DNA of 64,000 nucleotides from Enterovibrio norvegicus DSM 15893 (GCF_900115495.1 NZ_FOWR01000024.1:1-64000), one strand, 5' to 3'. Shown: positions 43,512 to 54,233, counted from the stretch's first letter. Notes: generated by a model not told the origin, from the letters alone. Made by a program: numbers and translations.

Positions 43512-44192
43512 CTAAGAACGCGAAAGCATGAGCTCAAGACGCGAGCCAACACGTTGTGCTTGGTCAGCAATTTCACCGACCCATTCGAGAATTTTGTACA
43601 GGAACATGACGTCAACCGGGTTGTATTGGTGTTCGATGGACATCAGTTTCTGACGAAGAAGGATTTGCATCGAGTCAGTATCGTCTTCGATGGTATCCAG
43701 TTGATTGATCATTTCTTCGACCAGTGTGACTTCACGTCCTTTAAAGCCTGTTTCGAGTAGTTCGTCTAGCTCGTTTATGACACGACGCGCTTGATCGGCA
43801 GCATCGAGACACCTTTGCACATACGCAACAAAATCGGTGTAAATAGGAGAAGGCATCTGCAATTGACGACCAATAACACGGCCTGAGATGTCTTTAGCAA
43901 GGTTGGCGAGTTTGTCCTGCTGAGTAACAAGATCCAACATGTCGGTACGGTCTACAGGAAGGAACAGACCGCGAGGGAGTTTGAGGCGAATTTCTCGCTT
44001 CAGGTTATCAGCCTCTTTTTCGAGGGTGGAAATTTGGTGGCGAATTTCAGCTGCCTTTTCCCAATCCCCATTTTCACAGGCGTCAAAGAAAGGCACCAAC
44101 TGTGAGCAACATTCGCTAACGCGGCTCATGTGGGTCTGAAGTGGTTTCAGCGGGCTTTTTGCAAATAGCCCCATAATTGTATTTACTGGCAT
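43512..44192 (-). CDS. TIGR00153/DUF47 PhoU-like protein
   Basis: 226 residues, all-helical like PhoU: MPVNTIMGLFAKSPLKPLQT at the N terminus, CSQLVPFFDACENGDWEKA, EKEADNLKREIRLKLPRGLF, and a late helical bundle ending in QRVGSRLELMLSRS. It is thought to regulate the Pit transporter encoded directly downstream. Divergent from ygiF. Confidence 0.93.
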   Translation of the reverse strand: MPVNTIMGLFAKSPLKPLQTHMSRVSECCSQLVPFFDACENGDWEKAAEIRHQISTLEKEADNLKREIRLKLPRGLFLPVDRTDMLDLVTQQDKLANLAKDISGRVIGRQLQMPSPIYTDFVAYVQRCLDAADQARRVINELDELLETGFKGREVTLVEEMINQLDTIEDDTDSMQILLRQKLMSIEHQYNPVDVMFLYKILEWVGEIADQAQRVGSRLELMLSRS

Positions 44193-44367
44193 AGCCGTAT
44201 CTACCTTTATAGTCTGCGCAGAGACTAAATTTCAAACGATGATAAATCGAGCGGCGAATGTTAGCGCAATCACAATTGCAATGAAACTGGTTCAGATCAA
44301 TGAAAGGTTCTTGCTCGTCTAAGCAATTGCCCATATCCTTGTTCTGCTATTGGTTATGGGTCCCTTT

Positions 44368-45888
44368 ATGGAAACTGAGATAGAGTTAAAGTTTTTTGTC
44401 TCATCCGATTTTTCACGCCAAATTCGAGACAAAGTTGCCGATTTAAAGGTCTTGCAGCAACGCCAGCGAAACCTCGGCAACATCTATTACGACACCCCGG
44501 ATTACTTGCTACGCCAGCATGATATCGGTCTTCGAGTCCGACGTTATGATGACGTGTATGTACAAACGCTGAAGACTGCAGGCCGTGTAGTGGCCGGTCT
44601 ACATCAGCGTCCAGAGTATAATGCAGAACTTGATTCTCCGGCTCCCGATCTTTCCCTTATTCCCGCAGATGCTTGGCCTGATGGCTTCGATATAGAAGCG
44701 CTTGGTGCCAACATTAATCCTTTGTTCTCTACAGATTTTGAACGCCAACAATGGCTTGTGGCGATGCCAGACAGTAGCCAGGTTGAACTTGCGTTTGATA
44801 GCGGTGATGTCACGACTGAAAACGGTGGTTACGATCCGATTTGTGAAGTTGAGATCGAACTCAAATCTGGCCAGATTGATGCCTTGTTTGTGTTAGCGCG
44901 TGAGCTAGCAGAACAAGGGGGTTTACGTTTGGGTAACTTGAGTAAGGCTGCGCGTGGCTATCGATTAGCCACGGATTATCAAGGTGATAGCGTTAAAGCG
45001 TTAAGCTTGGTGCCGATTGATGGCATGCAGTCTACCGAGCAAGCGTTTGTTAAAGCGCTAGAACATGCACTGGAACATTGGCACTACCACGAGCAAATCT
45101 ATGTTGAACGCCCTGAACAGGATGCGATTTTAGAGATTTGCAACGCCGTGGGGTTAGTGCGACAAGCACTTGCGCTCTATGGTGGTTTGATTCCACGTCG
45201 TGCGAGTGCGCTGTTGCGTCAAGAGCTTCAATGGCTGGAAGGCGAGCTGGATTGGGTGTTTGAAGCGCGTGCGATTACCCGTCTTCAAAGCGACAAGGGC
45301 TACTTCCTACGAAAATTGAACAGCCAGAAGCCACTGTTGGTGAAACTGGGCGAGCGTTATGAAGCCTTGCCAGAGCGCAGTGAAATGTTGGCGCTTTTCC
45401 ATTCATCACGTTACTGCAATCTGTTGCTTGATCTTAGCCGTTGGATCCTGACGCGCGGTTGGCAGCCTTTTGTGGACGACAAAGTGCGCGATAAATTGGC
45501 TGAGCCAGTTCGTAGCTTCGCTAACCGTTCGCTAACGGTCTCGTGGGATGAGTTATTGAGCGTCTTCGCGCTTGAAAACGAATTGGATCGCTTTGGGTAT
45601 CTGGATCAGTTGCCACGTTTGTTGCGTAACTTGCTGTCGGGCTGCTGTGTCGCGCTACTTTATGATGAAGAAGATCGCGAAACCTTCCGTCTGCCTTGGC
45701 TGGATTTGATGCAAGGCATCGAAGACATTCAACTGCTCGAACCTGTTCGTAAGCTTGCGAGCGAGTTTGATGAAGATGACTGTGCGCAGATTGAAAAATG
45801 GCTGACCCGTAAAGAGGAGTCTTTGCTTCATGCCATGATGCAAAGCCGCCAAATCGGTGTCGCGTTAACGCCATACTGGGAAGTGTAA
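44368..45888 (+). CDS. ygiF: CYTH-CHAD inorganic triphosphatase (YgiF)
   Basis: About 506 residues. The N-terminal CYTH domain has the E-x-E-x-K signature (METEIELKFFV) and hydrolyses tripolyphosphate. The C-terminal CHAD domain (about 220-500) is helical and rich in basic residues for polyphosphate binding. The start METEIELK is chosen from the family, because E-x-E-x-K is normally at the very N terminus; the frame opens six codons earlier. It lies near glnE as in other gammaproteobacteria, here separated by a channel and a chemoreceptor gene. Confidence 0.93.
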   Translation: METEIELKFFVSSDFSRQIRDKVADLKVLQQRQRNLGNIYYDTPDYLLRQHDIGLRVRRYDDVYVQTLKTAGRVVAGLHQRPEYNAELDSPAPDLSLIPADAWPDGFDIEALGANINPLFSTDFERQQWLVAMPDSSQVELAFDSGDVTTENGGYDPICEVEIELKSGQIDALFVLARELAEQGGLRLGNLSKAARGYRLATDYQGDSVKALSLVPIDGMQSTEQAFVKALEHALEHWHYHEQIYVERPEQDAILEICNAVGLVRQALALYGGLIPRRASALLRQELQWLEGELDWVFEARAITRLQSDKGYFLRKLNSQKPLLVKLGERYEALPERSEMLALFHSSRYCNLLLDLSRWILTRGWQPFVDDKVRDKLAEPVRSFANRSLTVSWDELLSVFALENELDRFGYLDQLPRLLRNLLSGCCVALLYDEEDRETFRLPWLDLMQGIEDIQLLEPVRKLASEFDEDDCAQIEKWLTRKEESLLHAMMQSRQIGVALTPYWEV

Positions 45889-45947
45889 GCATCACGCCTT
45901 AGCGTGCACGCTCTTTAATGCATGTGCGAAGCAAACACATACGTAGA

Positions 45948-45975
45948 AAATAGCGCCTTATTGGCGCTATTTTTT
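45948..45975. terminator. bidirectional terminator between ygiF and the ion channel gene
   Basis: AAAATAGCGCC / GGCGCTATTTT with TTATT loop and seven T on the + strand. It lies between two convergent genes. Confidence 0.88.
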
Positions 45976-45978
45976 TAT

Positions 45979-46776
45979 CTAGGGTTTGTCTGTATCAGGT
46001 GGAATCTGCTGCCCGCTTTTTGTCTCATCTAGCCGCGTTTCAATGGCGGCTAATCGGTGCAATATTTCTTCTTGCTGGGCGAGCAACAATTCAAGTGCTG
46101 CACGTCGGTGTTGCTCTCTTTCTTGTTCTTTTTGCTCGGGCTTGGTGACGTAAGAGGTCACCAAGCCTGTGATCGCACCAAAGATCCCCACACCACACAT
46201 GATCACTATGATGGCGACGGCACGACCTGCTGGCGTCACAGGGTAATAATCGCCATAACCCACGGTGGAAATGGTCACGAACATCCACCAAATCGCATCG
46301 GTAAAGTTGTCGATATTGGCATCGGGTGAGTGGCTTTCAAACGCGAAAATCGAGGCAGATCCTGCCGATATCAGAACGGTCAGCAGCAATAAGATGCTGG
46401 CGAGCGTGGTCTCGCTTCGGTTTTCGTTCATGTAAGTGAACAGGGGTTGGCTGGCTTTGAGTAAGCGTAATACACGGAAAATCTGGAAGATGCGTGCAAA
46501 GCGGAGCGCTTCTATCACAGGAATACTGGCGAGAACATCGACCCAATGTTTTTTTAGATAAGTGACTTTGTTATCAGTTTTGAGAAGATGTATGGCGATT
46601 TGGAGCAGAAAAACCATACAAATTAAAGTGTCAATGCCTAGCAGTAGGGTATAAAGGGGATCATCGTTCGGTATCAATAAAATTGTGCTCACTACGCACA
46701 ATGAAACGAAAGAGAGCAGCAAGCTCAGCAAACTCATTGGATTCAGATCTAAATTTTGCGCTTGGCTGTCTGCCAC
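45979..46776 (-). CDS. voltage-gated-type potassium channel protein
   Basis: 265 residues with six membrane segments and a pore loop. The selectivity filter is complete: TISTVGYGDYYPVT. The S4-like segment ALRFARIFQIFRVLRLLKAS carries regularly spaced Arg residues, as in Kv channels. The C-terminal tail is a charged coiled coil (KPEQKEQEREQHRRAALELL) that may tetramerise the channel; no RCK domain is present. Confidence 0.92.
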   Translation of the reverse strand: MADSQAQNLDLNPMSLLSLLLSFVSLCVVSTILLIPNDDPLYTLLLGIDTLICMVFLLQIAIHLLKTDNKVTYLKKHWVDVLASIPVIEALRFARIFQIFRVLRLLKASQPLFTYMNENRSETTLASILLLLTVLISAGSASIFAFESHSPDANIDNFTDAIWWMFVTISTVGYGDYYPVTPAGRAVAIIVIMCGVGIFGAITGLVTSYVTKPEQKEQEREQHRRAALELLLAQQEEILHRLAAIETRLDETKSGQQIPPDTDKP

Positions 46777-46895
46777 TGCTCAATTCCTTTTGTTGAACGC
46801 CGCTATAGAACGTGAATTTAGCACGCTTGCGCCATCTTCTGTATCACCATGCTGTCTCTCAGTGTGGAGGATTTGCACATCAAGGAGCCAAAAGA

Positions 46896-48494
46896 ATGTC
46901 TCAGATGATTTTCAAGCCTTGGGAAAAGGCTGTCAGTAACATCAAACTCGTCCCTAAACTTATTCTGTTGATGGTTTTCAGCACGTTACTACTGACGGCA
47001 AAGCAGCTTTGGGATGCGAACGCGTTTCGTGAATCGGTTACTGAGATCACTGAAAGCCAAAGCCGCACCCAAGCGATTCGCAGTGCGGAATTAACCAAAG
47101 AGTTGCTGACATTACCCGAGGGCACGGCGTTACTTGAACGCGTATTGACCCGAGAAAATGCCACCGGTTCAGAGCAAGAATATGTCTACCTTGCGAATGC
47201 CCGTTCAGGTGAGGTGTTAGCGCACCCCAGCATTTCAGATTTTAAGGGGCTGAATCTGCGCTTAGAGAACGGCACAAACTTGGCTGAACAATTAAAGAGT
47301 ACGCGCAGTGAGTTTGTTTACCACCTTGCGAATGACGATCGTCACGGCATCGCTATTCCTGTGTCGGGTACGGATTGGGTAGCCATTGCATCGCAGCCTG
47401 ATTCTGCAGCAAGCCATTACTATGAGGCCTACCTGGTGCAAGTTGCGTGGCAGACCGCCTTGATGATTTTGGCATTCATGGTGATTTTGTTAGGTGGAAG
47501 CCGTTTGATGCTTCGCCAGATTCATTACCTCACAGAATGCATTCGCGGCATGTCTTGTAAAAACTTGAGCCAACCTGTGGTCATGAATTGTAAGGATGAG
47601 TTTGGTGAACTTGCTCGTGAGCTGGAATCAACACGTGCGCAATTGGCAAGTGTGATTAAAGCGCAACGTGATTCGTCTGAAGCGCTGTCAGGCATGACGG
47701 AAGTGATGACCATCAGCATGGATGAAACCCGTGAGTCTGCAAAAGAACAGTTCGGTGAAATTGACCTGCTGGCATCGGCCATGAGTGAAATGACCTCAAC
47801 GGTTCAAAGTGTCGCGGGGCATGCCCGTGCGGCATCACAAGCGACGGAAAGCTCGCGTATGCAGGCGATCAGCGGTCAACACTATGTCAGCAATACCATT
47901 GGTACGATCAATAAGCTGTCTGACGACATTCGTGAATCTGCCAGCGCGGTGAACCAAGTTGAAGAACGTGTTGAGCGCATCAGCTCTGTGGTGGTGACTA
48001 TCCAAGGTATTTCCGAGCAAACAAACCTACTTGCCTTGAATGCCGCCATTGAAGCGGCGCGCGCAGGTGAAGCAGGTCGAGGCTTTGCGGTGGTGGCAGA
48101 TGAAGTGCGTAATCTCGCTCAAAACACGCAAAAAGCGACGGTCGAAATTCAAGACATGATCACCCAGCTGCAATCCTCAGCGCAGCAAGCCGTTGGCTTG
48201 ATGGAGCAAAGCGTGATTGAAGCGGTTGAGAGTGTGGAATCGGTGAGTAAGGCGGGTGAAGAGCTTAACCTTATCGTTGAACAAATTGGCCAAATCAACG
48301 ACATGAACTTCCACATTGCCTCTGCGGCGGAACAGCAAGCCTCAGTGGCGGATGAAATGAACCTGAATTTGACCAATGTGAGAGAGCTGGTGGAGGCGTC
48401 GGTTACTGTCGTCACTGAACTTGCGGAAACCTCCGGCAGCATGCAAAACAACGCAAACCAACTTGATCTAAAAATCAAAGAGTTCGCCGTGTAG
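46896..48494 (+). CDS. methyl-accepting chemotaxis protein
   Basis: 532 residues. TM1 (LVPKLILLMVFSTLLLTA), a short periplasmic sensor of the single-Cache type (about 40-190, VYLANARSGEVLAHPSISDF), TM2 (TALMILAFMVILLGG), HAMP, and a signalling domain with the hairpin tip ISEQTNLLALNAAIEAARAG. It reports an extracellular cue to CheA/CheW; the ligand is not known. The start at 46896 follows AAGGAG. Confidence 0.95.
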   Translation: MSQMIFKPWEKAVSNIKLVPKLILLMVFSTLLLTAKQLWDANAFRESVTEITESQSRTQAIRSAELTKELLTLPEGTALLERVLTRENATGSEQEYVYLANARSGEVLAHPSISDFKGLNLRLENGTNLAEQLKSTRSEFVYHLANDDRHGIAIPVSGTDWVAIASQPDSAASHYYEAYLVQVAWQTALMILAFMVILLGGSRLMLRQIHYLTECIRGMSCKNLSQPVVMNCKDEFGELARELESTRAQLASVIKAQRDSSEALSGMTEVMTISMDETRESAKEQFGEIDLLASAMSEMTSTVQSVAGHARAASQATESSRMQAISGQHYVSNTIGTINKLSDDIRESASAVNQVEERVERISSVVVTIQGISEQTNLLALNAAIEAARAGEAGRGFAVVADEVRNLAQNTQKATVEIQDMITQLQSSAQQAVGLMEQSVIEAVESVESVSKAGEELNLIVEQIGQINDMNFHIASAAEQQASVADEMNLNLTNVRELVEASVTVVTELAETSGSMQNNANQLDLKIKEFAV

Positions 48495-48572
48495 TGAGCC
48501 TGCGTTGTGTGTATCTGAAGCACTCGAAACATTTTGCCTGAAGCATGGTAAAACATGTCTGAGTGTTTGAAG

Positions 48573-48599
48573 AAGCCCACCGATTGTGTGGGCTTTTTT
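48573..48599 (+). terminator. terminator after the chemoreceptor gene
   Basis: AAGCCCAC / GTGGGCTT with a seven-base loop and T6. It ends about 55 bases before glnE. Confidence 0.88.
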
Positions 48600-48652
48600 A
48601 TGGTACTGTGGTGAGTAACGTCTTGGACTCGTGGCTGATAGGAAAGGAATAC

Positions 48653-51499
48653 ATGTCACTGCCTTCTGAACTTAAACATCGCGCAACTCGCGCATTGGAT
48701 GCGTTGTCTGAAACGCAAGCGGAAAACCTCGCACAATGGCAAGGTGAGCAGCGTGAATTGCTGAGCCGCACCTTAGCACTGAGTGACTTCATTTCTGAGT
48801 CGATGCTGCACGATGCAACCCTGTTGCCTTGGCTGAAAGATAACCTCGATTCTGGACCACGCCGAAAAGCGTATCGCCAGCGTTTAAAAGAAAGGCTGGA
48901 TAGCCAGATTGATGAAAACGGTATCATGCGTGAACTGCGCCGTTTTCGCCGCCAGGAAATGGTGTGGCTTGCGTGGCATGATTTTAACGATGCGATGAGT
49001 CTTGATGATAGCCTCGCTCACCTGTCTAAACTGGCAGAGTCCATGATCATGGAAGCCTACGGTTGGCTTTACCGTTACTGCTGCAAAGAGTGGGGAACCC
49101 CTCGCGATGACGCAGGCAATGCGCAACCCATGTTGATCCTCGGCATGGGGAAATTGGGTGGCGGCGAGCTTAATTTCTCTTCTGACATCGATCTTATTTT
49201 TACCTATCCTGAGAACGGAGAAACGGAAGGCGCGCGCCGCAGTATCTCCAATGCACAGTTCTTTACCCGCCTCGGTCAGCGTTTGATCAAAGCGTTGGAT
49301 CAACAAACCTTTGATGGCTTTTGTTATCGCGTAGACATGCGGCTGCGCCCCTTTGGTGACAGCGGGCCTTTGGTCATGAGTTTTGCCGCGCTTGAAGATT
49401 ACTACCAAGAGCAAGGTCGAGACTGGGAACGCTACGCGATGATCAAAGCGCGGGTGATGGGCAAGGAGCAATTTGATTGCTACCAAACGTTACGCCAAAT
49501 GCTGCGTCCGTTTGTGTTCCGCCGATATATCGATTTCAGTGCGATCCAATCACTGCGCCGCATGAAAGCCATGATCCGCAGCGAAGTACGTCGTCGTGGC
49601 TTGACCAACAACATCAAGCTTGGCGCGGGTGGGATTCGTGAAGTGGAGTTTATCGCGCAATCCTTCCAGTTGATCCGCGGCGGTCGCGATCCGTCTTTGC
49701 GTCAGCGTGGCCTGTTTATCACCTTAGATGCCATCAAGACCCTTAACATGTTGCCACCCGAAGATGTGGACACACTTGAGGCGTCATACCGCTATCTTCG
49801 TCGCACTGAAAACTTACTGCAGGGCATTGGCGACAAACAAACCCAAACCTTGCCAGATGACAGCTTGGATCAGTTGCGCCTTGCTATCGCGATGGGGGAA
49901 TCCTGTTGGGACGATTTGCACACCAAGATCCTTGCGCACATGAAAGGTGTTCATGATGTGTTTGATGATCTGATTGGCGAGGAAGAAAACAGCGACGAAG
50001 CCAAAGTAGATGATGTTTTTGGGGAAGTGTGGGATGCCGCGCGTGACACAGAGCTTGTCGAGAAGATCCTTCAAGACATGAATGCCAAGTCGCCGACGGA
50101 AAAAGCCCATGCACTGCTGAGCTTTAAACAGGAGCTTGCCAAACGCACCCTTGGGCCGCGTGGCCGAGAAGTGCTTAACCGTTTGATGCCTGTCGTTCTG
50201 AGTCAGATCCTGGGTCGCGATGATGGATTCGCCGTGCTTGAGCGCGTGCTCACATTGTTGGTGAGCATTGCCACGCGTACCACGTATCTTGAGTTACTGG
50301 ATGAGCACCACAGTGCCATTGCGCAGTTGGTGAGACTGTGCGGCGCAAGCCCGATGGTGGCAGAGCAACTGTCGACTTTCCCGATTTTGCTTGATGAGCT
50401 GTTGGATCTTCAACACCTTTATAATCCAACGCCGTTGGATCAATACCGCAATGAGTTGTTCGAATTTCTGGCTCGGATCCCCGAGGAGGACATGGAACAG
50501 CAAATGGAGATGATCCGTCAATATAAGCAAACCCAATTGCTACGTATTGCGGCAGCTGACATTGCGGATGTGCTGCCGGTGATGGAAGTGAGTGATCACC
50601 TGACTTACTTAGCCGAAGCGATCGTGGAAGCGGTGGTGAATCAGGCGTGGTATCAAATGGCAGAAAAATATGGCCAGCCTTCGCACCTTACGGATCGCAA
50701 TGGTCGCGGCTTTGCTGTCATTGGTTATGGCAAAGTGGGCGGCATTGAACTGGGGTATAACTCGGATCTGGATGTGGTGTTCCTGCATGATTGTCCTGAT
50801 AACGTGTATACCGATGGGCCTAAAGAAATTGATGGTCGTCAGTTCTATCTCCGTTTGGCGCAGCGCATTGTTCACCTGTTTTCGACGCGCACGGCCTCGG
50901 GCGTGTTGTATGACATCGACACACGCCTTCGTCCGTCGGGCGCATCCGGCATGTTGGTGACGACGATAGAATCTTTCCTTGAATATCAAAACACCGAAGC
51001 GTGGACGTGGGAACATCAAGCTTTGGTGCGTACGCGCATGATTTTCGGCGATGCGCTGTTGGCGAAAGGCTTTGCCGATGTACGCAAACAGGTGCTGACC
51101 AAGGAAAGGGATCGCGATTCTCTGCGCAAAGATGTGGCAGACATGCGCATCAAAATGCGCGATCACCTCGGCAGCAAAGAAAAAGACAAATTCCACATCA
51201 AGCAAGACCCTGGTGGTATCACGGATATTGAGTTTTTAACGCAATATCTGGTGCTCGCGAACAGTCATGATGAAGGAGCGCTCACTCGTTGGAGTGACAA
51301 CGTCCGTATCCTTGAAGACATGGCGCAAGTGGGCATTCTCGGTACGGCACAAGCGCTCAAACTGCGCGATGCTTACACCACCATGCGTGATGAAATCCAC
51401 CGTCTTAATCTGCTCGATGCGTCGGTTGAAATTGCAGATGACAGCTTTCTTGAAGAGCGCGAGGTTGTGCGGGATGCGTGGAAGGTGTGGATGGAGTAA
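48653..51499 (+). CDS. glnE: bifunctional glutamine synthetase adenylyltransferase/deadenylase GlnE
   Basis: 948 residues. The two halves each contain a nucleotidyltransferase domain: GMGKLGGGELNFSSDIDLIF near 165 (deadenylase half) and GYGKVGGIELGYNSDLDVVF near 695 (adenylylase half). It attaches or removes AMP on glutamine synthetase in response to PII. The start at 48653 (MSLPSELK) follows AAAGGA; the frame is open 30 codons earlier over the terminator. Confidence 0.97.
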   Translation: MSLPSELKHRATRALDALSETQAENLAQWQGEQRELLSRTLALSDFISESMLHDATLLPWLKDNLDSGPRRKAYRQRLKERLDSQIDENGIMRELRRFRRQEMVWLAWHDFNDAMSLDDSLAHLSKLAESMIMEAYGWLYRYCCKEWGTPRDDAGNAQPMLILGMGKLGGGELNFSSDIDLIFTYPENGETEGARRSISNAQFFTRLGQRLIKALDQQTFDGFCYRVDMRLRPFGDSGPLVMSFAALEDYYQEQGRDWERYAMIKARVMGKEQFDCYQTLRQMLRPFVFRRYIDFSAIQSLRRMKAMIRSEVRRRGLTNNIKLGAGGIREVEFIAQSFQLIRGGRDPSLRQRGLFITLDAIKTLNMLPPEDVDTLEASYRYLRRTENLLQGIGDKQTQTLPDDSLDQLRLAIAMGESCWDDLHTKILAHMKGVHDVFDDLIGEEENSDEAKVDDVFGEVWDAARDTELVEKILQDMNAKSPTEKAHALLSFKQELAKRTLGPRGREVLNRLMPVVLSQILGRDDGFAVLERVLTLLVSIATRTTYLELLDEHHSAIAQLVRLCGASPMVAEQLSTFPILLDELLDLQHLYNPTPLDQYRNELFEFLARIPEEDMEQQMEMIRQYKQTQLLRIAAADIADVLPVMEVSDHLTYLAEAIVEAVVNQAWYQMAEKYGQPSHLTDRNGRGFAVIGYGKVGGIELGYNSDLDVVFLHDCPDNVYTDGPKEIDGRQFYLRLAQRIVHLFSTRTASGVLYDIDTRLRPSGASGMLVTTIESFLEYQNTEAWTWEHQALVRTRMIFGDALLAKGFADVRKQVLTKERDRDSLRKDVADMRIKMRDHLGSKEKDKFHIKQDPGGITDIEFLTQYLVLANSHDEGALTRWSDNVRILEDMAQVGILGTAQALKLRDAYTTMRDEIHRLNLLDASVEIADDSFLEEREVVRDAWKVWME

Positions 51500-51554
51500 A
51501 GAGGTACGAGAGGCGAGAAAGAGCAGTCTCGAGTAAGAGCAATATCAAAAAACG

Positions 51555-51580
51555 AAAAGCCAGCATAAATGCTGGCTTTT
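51555..51580. terminator. terminator after glnE
   Basis: AAAAGCCAGC / GCTGGCTTTT with ATAAAT loop. It lies between convergent glnE and lpxL and can serve both. Confidence 0.8.
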
Positions 51581-51603
51581 CTGTGTATGAGCGGCATCAT
51601 TCT

Positions 51604-51666
51604 TCGAATCTCGAATCTCGAATCTCGAATCTCGAATCTCGAATCTCGAATCTCGAATCTCGAATC
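51604..51666. repeat. heptanucleotide tandem repeat TCGAATC, nine perfect copies
   Basis: Nine uninterrupted copies from 51604 to 51666. The array stops exactly where the lpxL stop codon begins (51667), so it lies directly 3' of that gene. Each unit contains the palindrome TCGA. Seven is not a multiple of three, so growth into the gene would change the LpxL C terminus. Confidence 0.95.
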
Positions 51667-52596
51667 TCAATCGTACAACGACGGCTCGCCGTCTGGTCGA
51701 CTCTTAAATCGGCGGTGCAACCACATGTATTGCTCCGGCGCGCGAAGGATCGAACGTTCTACAAATTTGTTGGTGTAGATGGCAGCGGCTTCTTCGTCAT
51801 CATACGGGAAAGCCTCTAGCGGTGGATCTAAGGTCATGGTGTAACCGGTACCTTCGCGATCACGCGTGATGGTGAAGGTAAATACGGTGGCTTGACCTGC
51901 CGATGCCAGCAAATGCGTGCCCGTGGTGGTGCACGCTTTCTCAACGGCAAACAACGGTGCCCATGTGTAACGGTGACGGCCATAATCATGATCGGGTGCG
52001 TACCAGATTAATTCACCTTTACGCATTTCTTTGACCATGCGTTTTACGTCGCGGCGATCGATCGCGCCATTATCGCGGGTGCGTCCGCGGTATTGGAACC
52101 AATCGTAAACGGGGTTGGTGTTAGGGCGGTATACGCCGTAACCCGGGGTGTGCGTGCCAAACGCGCGTGCGCCCAATTCAAGGTTGAATGAGTGCACAGC
52201 AAGCACAAGCCCACCTTTCTTACTGGCTTTGAGTTGTTCTAAGCGTTCAAAACCCACGAATTTCATGTGCTTCTTAATGCGCCATTTCGGCCAAAACCAT
52301 GCCATGCAGGTTTCAAAGAGTGCCATACCCATGTGCTCAAAGTTTTCTTTGAGCATGGCTTCGCGCTCGCCGCCCGTCATTTCTGGAAAGCACAGCTGCA
52401 AGTTGCGATCGGCAATCTTTTTGCGGCTTTTAAAGAACTTCATGATCACTAGGCCAATCTTGAAGCCTAAAAAGCGTTGCACGCGATACGGCAGCCAACT
52501 GATAAGAAACATCAAGCCAACCCCAATCCAAGTATGCAAGTACTTAGGGTGGAGGAAAGACCATTGGAATGTTGGTGCTTCGTGTTTGTTGCTCAT
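51667..52596 (-). CDS. lpxL: lipid A biosynthesis lauroyl acyltransferase LpxL-type
   Basis: 309 residues. An N-terminal membrane anchor (HTWIGVGLMFLISWLPYRVQ), then the acyltransferase motif HSFNLE (H-x4-E form) in LVLAVHSFNLELGARAFG. It adds a secondary acyl chain to Kdo2-lipid IVA at the inner membrane. LpxL and LpxM are hard to separate by eye; the N terminus HPKYLHTWIG favours LpxL. The stop adjoins the TCGAATC array. Confidence 0.88.
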   Translation of the reverse strand: MSNKHEAPTFQWSFLHPKYLHTWIGVGLMFLISWLPYRVQRFLGFKIGLVIMKFFKSRKKIADRNLQLCFPEMTGGEREAMLKENFEHMGMALFETCMAWFWPKWRIKKHMKFVGFERLEQLKASKKGGLVLAVHSFNLELGARAFGTHTPGYGVYRPNTNPVYDWFQYRGRTRDNGAIDRRDVKRMVKEMRKGELIWYAPDHDYGRHRYTWAPLFAVEKACTTTGTHLLASAGQATVFTFTITRDREGTGYTMTLDPPLEAFPYDDEEAAAIYTNKFVERSILRAPEQYMWLHRRFKSRPDGEPSLYD

Positions 52597-52802
52597 GGCT
52601 GAATTGCGCTTCCTAAATAAAGCTCGATATTAAGAGCGTTAGTCTAACCGTAAATGTGTTTATACCCAAATAACCTCAAGTTGCAGAGTTCAGATTGTTT
52701 GGGTCTAAGTTGCAGGTTTCAATGTGCTTCTTTGTTGGGAAGCTGTTGCTTTGAATGCATTGTGGTAATATCGCACGCGTTCCTTTGTCCCTGGAGATAA
52801 CA

Positions 52803-54233
52803 ATGAAACTGACTTTGCCTGACTACCAGCAAGCCGATGTATTGGTTGTTGGTGACGTAATGCTTGACCGTTACTGGTACGGTCCTACAGGTCGTATCTC
52901 ACCAGAAGCGCCTGTGCCTGTGGTGAAGATTAATCAAACAGAAGAGCGTCCTGGTGGTGCAGCTAACGTGGCAATGAACATTGCGGCGCTTGGTGGTAAA
53001 GCGAGATTGATTGGTCTCGTGGGTCAAGATGAGCAGGCAAGTGTGCTGAATGAAACCCTTAGCTCACTGAAAGTGGATTGTAACTTTGTTGGTTTGGCGG
53101 ATTACCCAACCATCACCAAACTGCGTGTGATGAGCCGAAACCAGCAATTGATTCGCCTTGATTTCGAAGAAGGCTTCCACAATGTGGATGTTGCGCTAAT
53201 CCTTGAGCGTATCGAAGCCTCGTTGCCGCACACCAAAGCGATGATCTTGTCTGATTACGCGAAAGGTGCGTTGGAAAACGTTCAGCCAATGATCCAGCTT
53301 GCACGTCGTGCAGGTATTCCTACTTTGGTTGATCCAAAAGGCGCTGACTTTGAACGTTACCGTGGTGCAACACTGTTGACGCCAAACATGAGCGAATTTG
53401 AAACCGTAGTGGGCGCATGCCCAACGGAAGAAAACATCATTGAGAAAGGCCTAGAGCTTATTCGTCAGTTTGAGTTTGAAGCGTTACTTGTTACGCGCAG
53501 TGAGCACGGCATGATGCTGCTTCAAGAAGGCCAAGAGCCATTGAGCCTGCCGACGCTGGCAAAAGAAGTGTATGACGTGACCGGTGCAGGCGATACCGTG
53601 ATTTCTGTGTTGGCGTCATCGCTTGCTGCAGGTAAATCACTGGCTGATGCGTGTGCCCTTGCGAATGCTGCAGCGGGTGTTGTTGTTGGCAAACTGGGTA
53701 CGTCTACGCTGTCGACCATCGAATTGACCGAAGCGGTACACGGAAGCCACCAATCTGGTTTTGGTGTGGTTGTTGAGAATCAACTGATTGCTGCCGTTCA
53801 AATGGCGAAAGCTCGTGGTGAAACCGTGGTCATGACCAACGGTTGTTTTGATATTCTGCATGCTGGCCATGTGGCTTACTTGAATGAAGCGGCGAAATTG
53901 GGCGATCGCCTAATTGTTGCCGTGAACACCGATGAATCTGTACGTGGCTTGAAAGGCCCGGGTCGTCCTGTTAACCCAACTGACCGCCGTATGGCTGTAT
54001 TGGCCGGTTTGAGTGCGGTGGATTGGGTTGTGCCTTTCGCTGAAGAAACGCCTCAACGCTTGATCAGCGAAGTGCTGCCTAGCTTGCTGGTAAAAGGCGG
54101 TGACTATAAGCCCGAAGACATTGCGGGTGGTAAAGAAGTGATTGCTGCAGGCGGTAAAGTGCTTGTGTTGAACTTCGAAGATGGTTGCTCAACCACAGAG
54201 ATCATTAACTCTATTTTGAGTGGTCATAACTGA
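52803..54233 (+). CDS. hldE: bifunctional heptose kinase/adenylyltransferase HldE
   Basis: 476 residues. The N-terminal PfkB-type kinase has [20 protein letters not shown] and the GAGDT anion hole ([20 protein letters not shown]). The C-terminal cytidylyltransferase-like domain has [20 protein letters not shown]. Together they make ADP-heptose for the LPS inner core. The start at 52803 (MKLTLPDY) follows GGAG. Divergent from lpxL, which fits shared LPS function. Confidence 0.97.
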   Translation: MKLTLPDYQQADVLVVGDVMLDRYWYGPTGRISPEAPVPVVKINQTEERPGGAANVAMNIAALGGKARLIGLVGQDEQASVLNETLSSLKVDCNFVGLADYPTITKLRVMSRNQQLIRLDFEEGFHNVDVALILERIEASLPHTKAMILSDYAKGALENVQPMIQLARRAGIPTLVDPKGADFERYRGATLLTPNMSEFETVVGACPTEENIIEKGLELIRQFEFEALLVTRSEHGMMLLQEGQEPLSLPTLAKEVYDVTGAGDTVISVLASSLAAGKSLADACALANAAAGVVVGKLGTSTLSTIELTEAVHGSHQSGFGVVVENQLIAAVQMAKARGETVVMTNGCFDILHAGHVAYLNEAAKLGDRLIVAVNTDESVRGLKGPGRPVNPTDRRMAVLAGLSAVDWVVPFAEETPQRLISEVLPSLLVKGGDYKPEDIAGGKEVIAAGGKVLVLNFEDGCSTTEIINSILSGHN

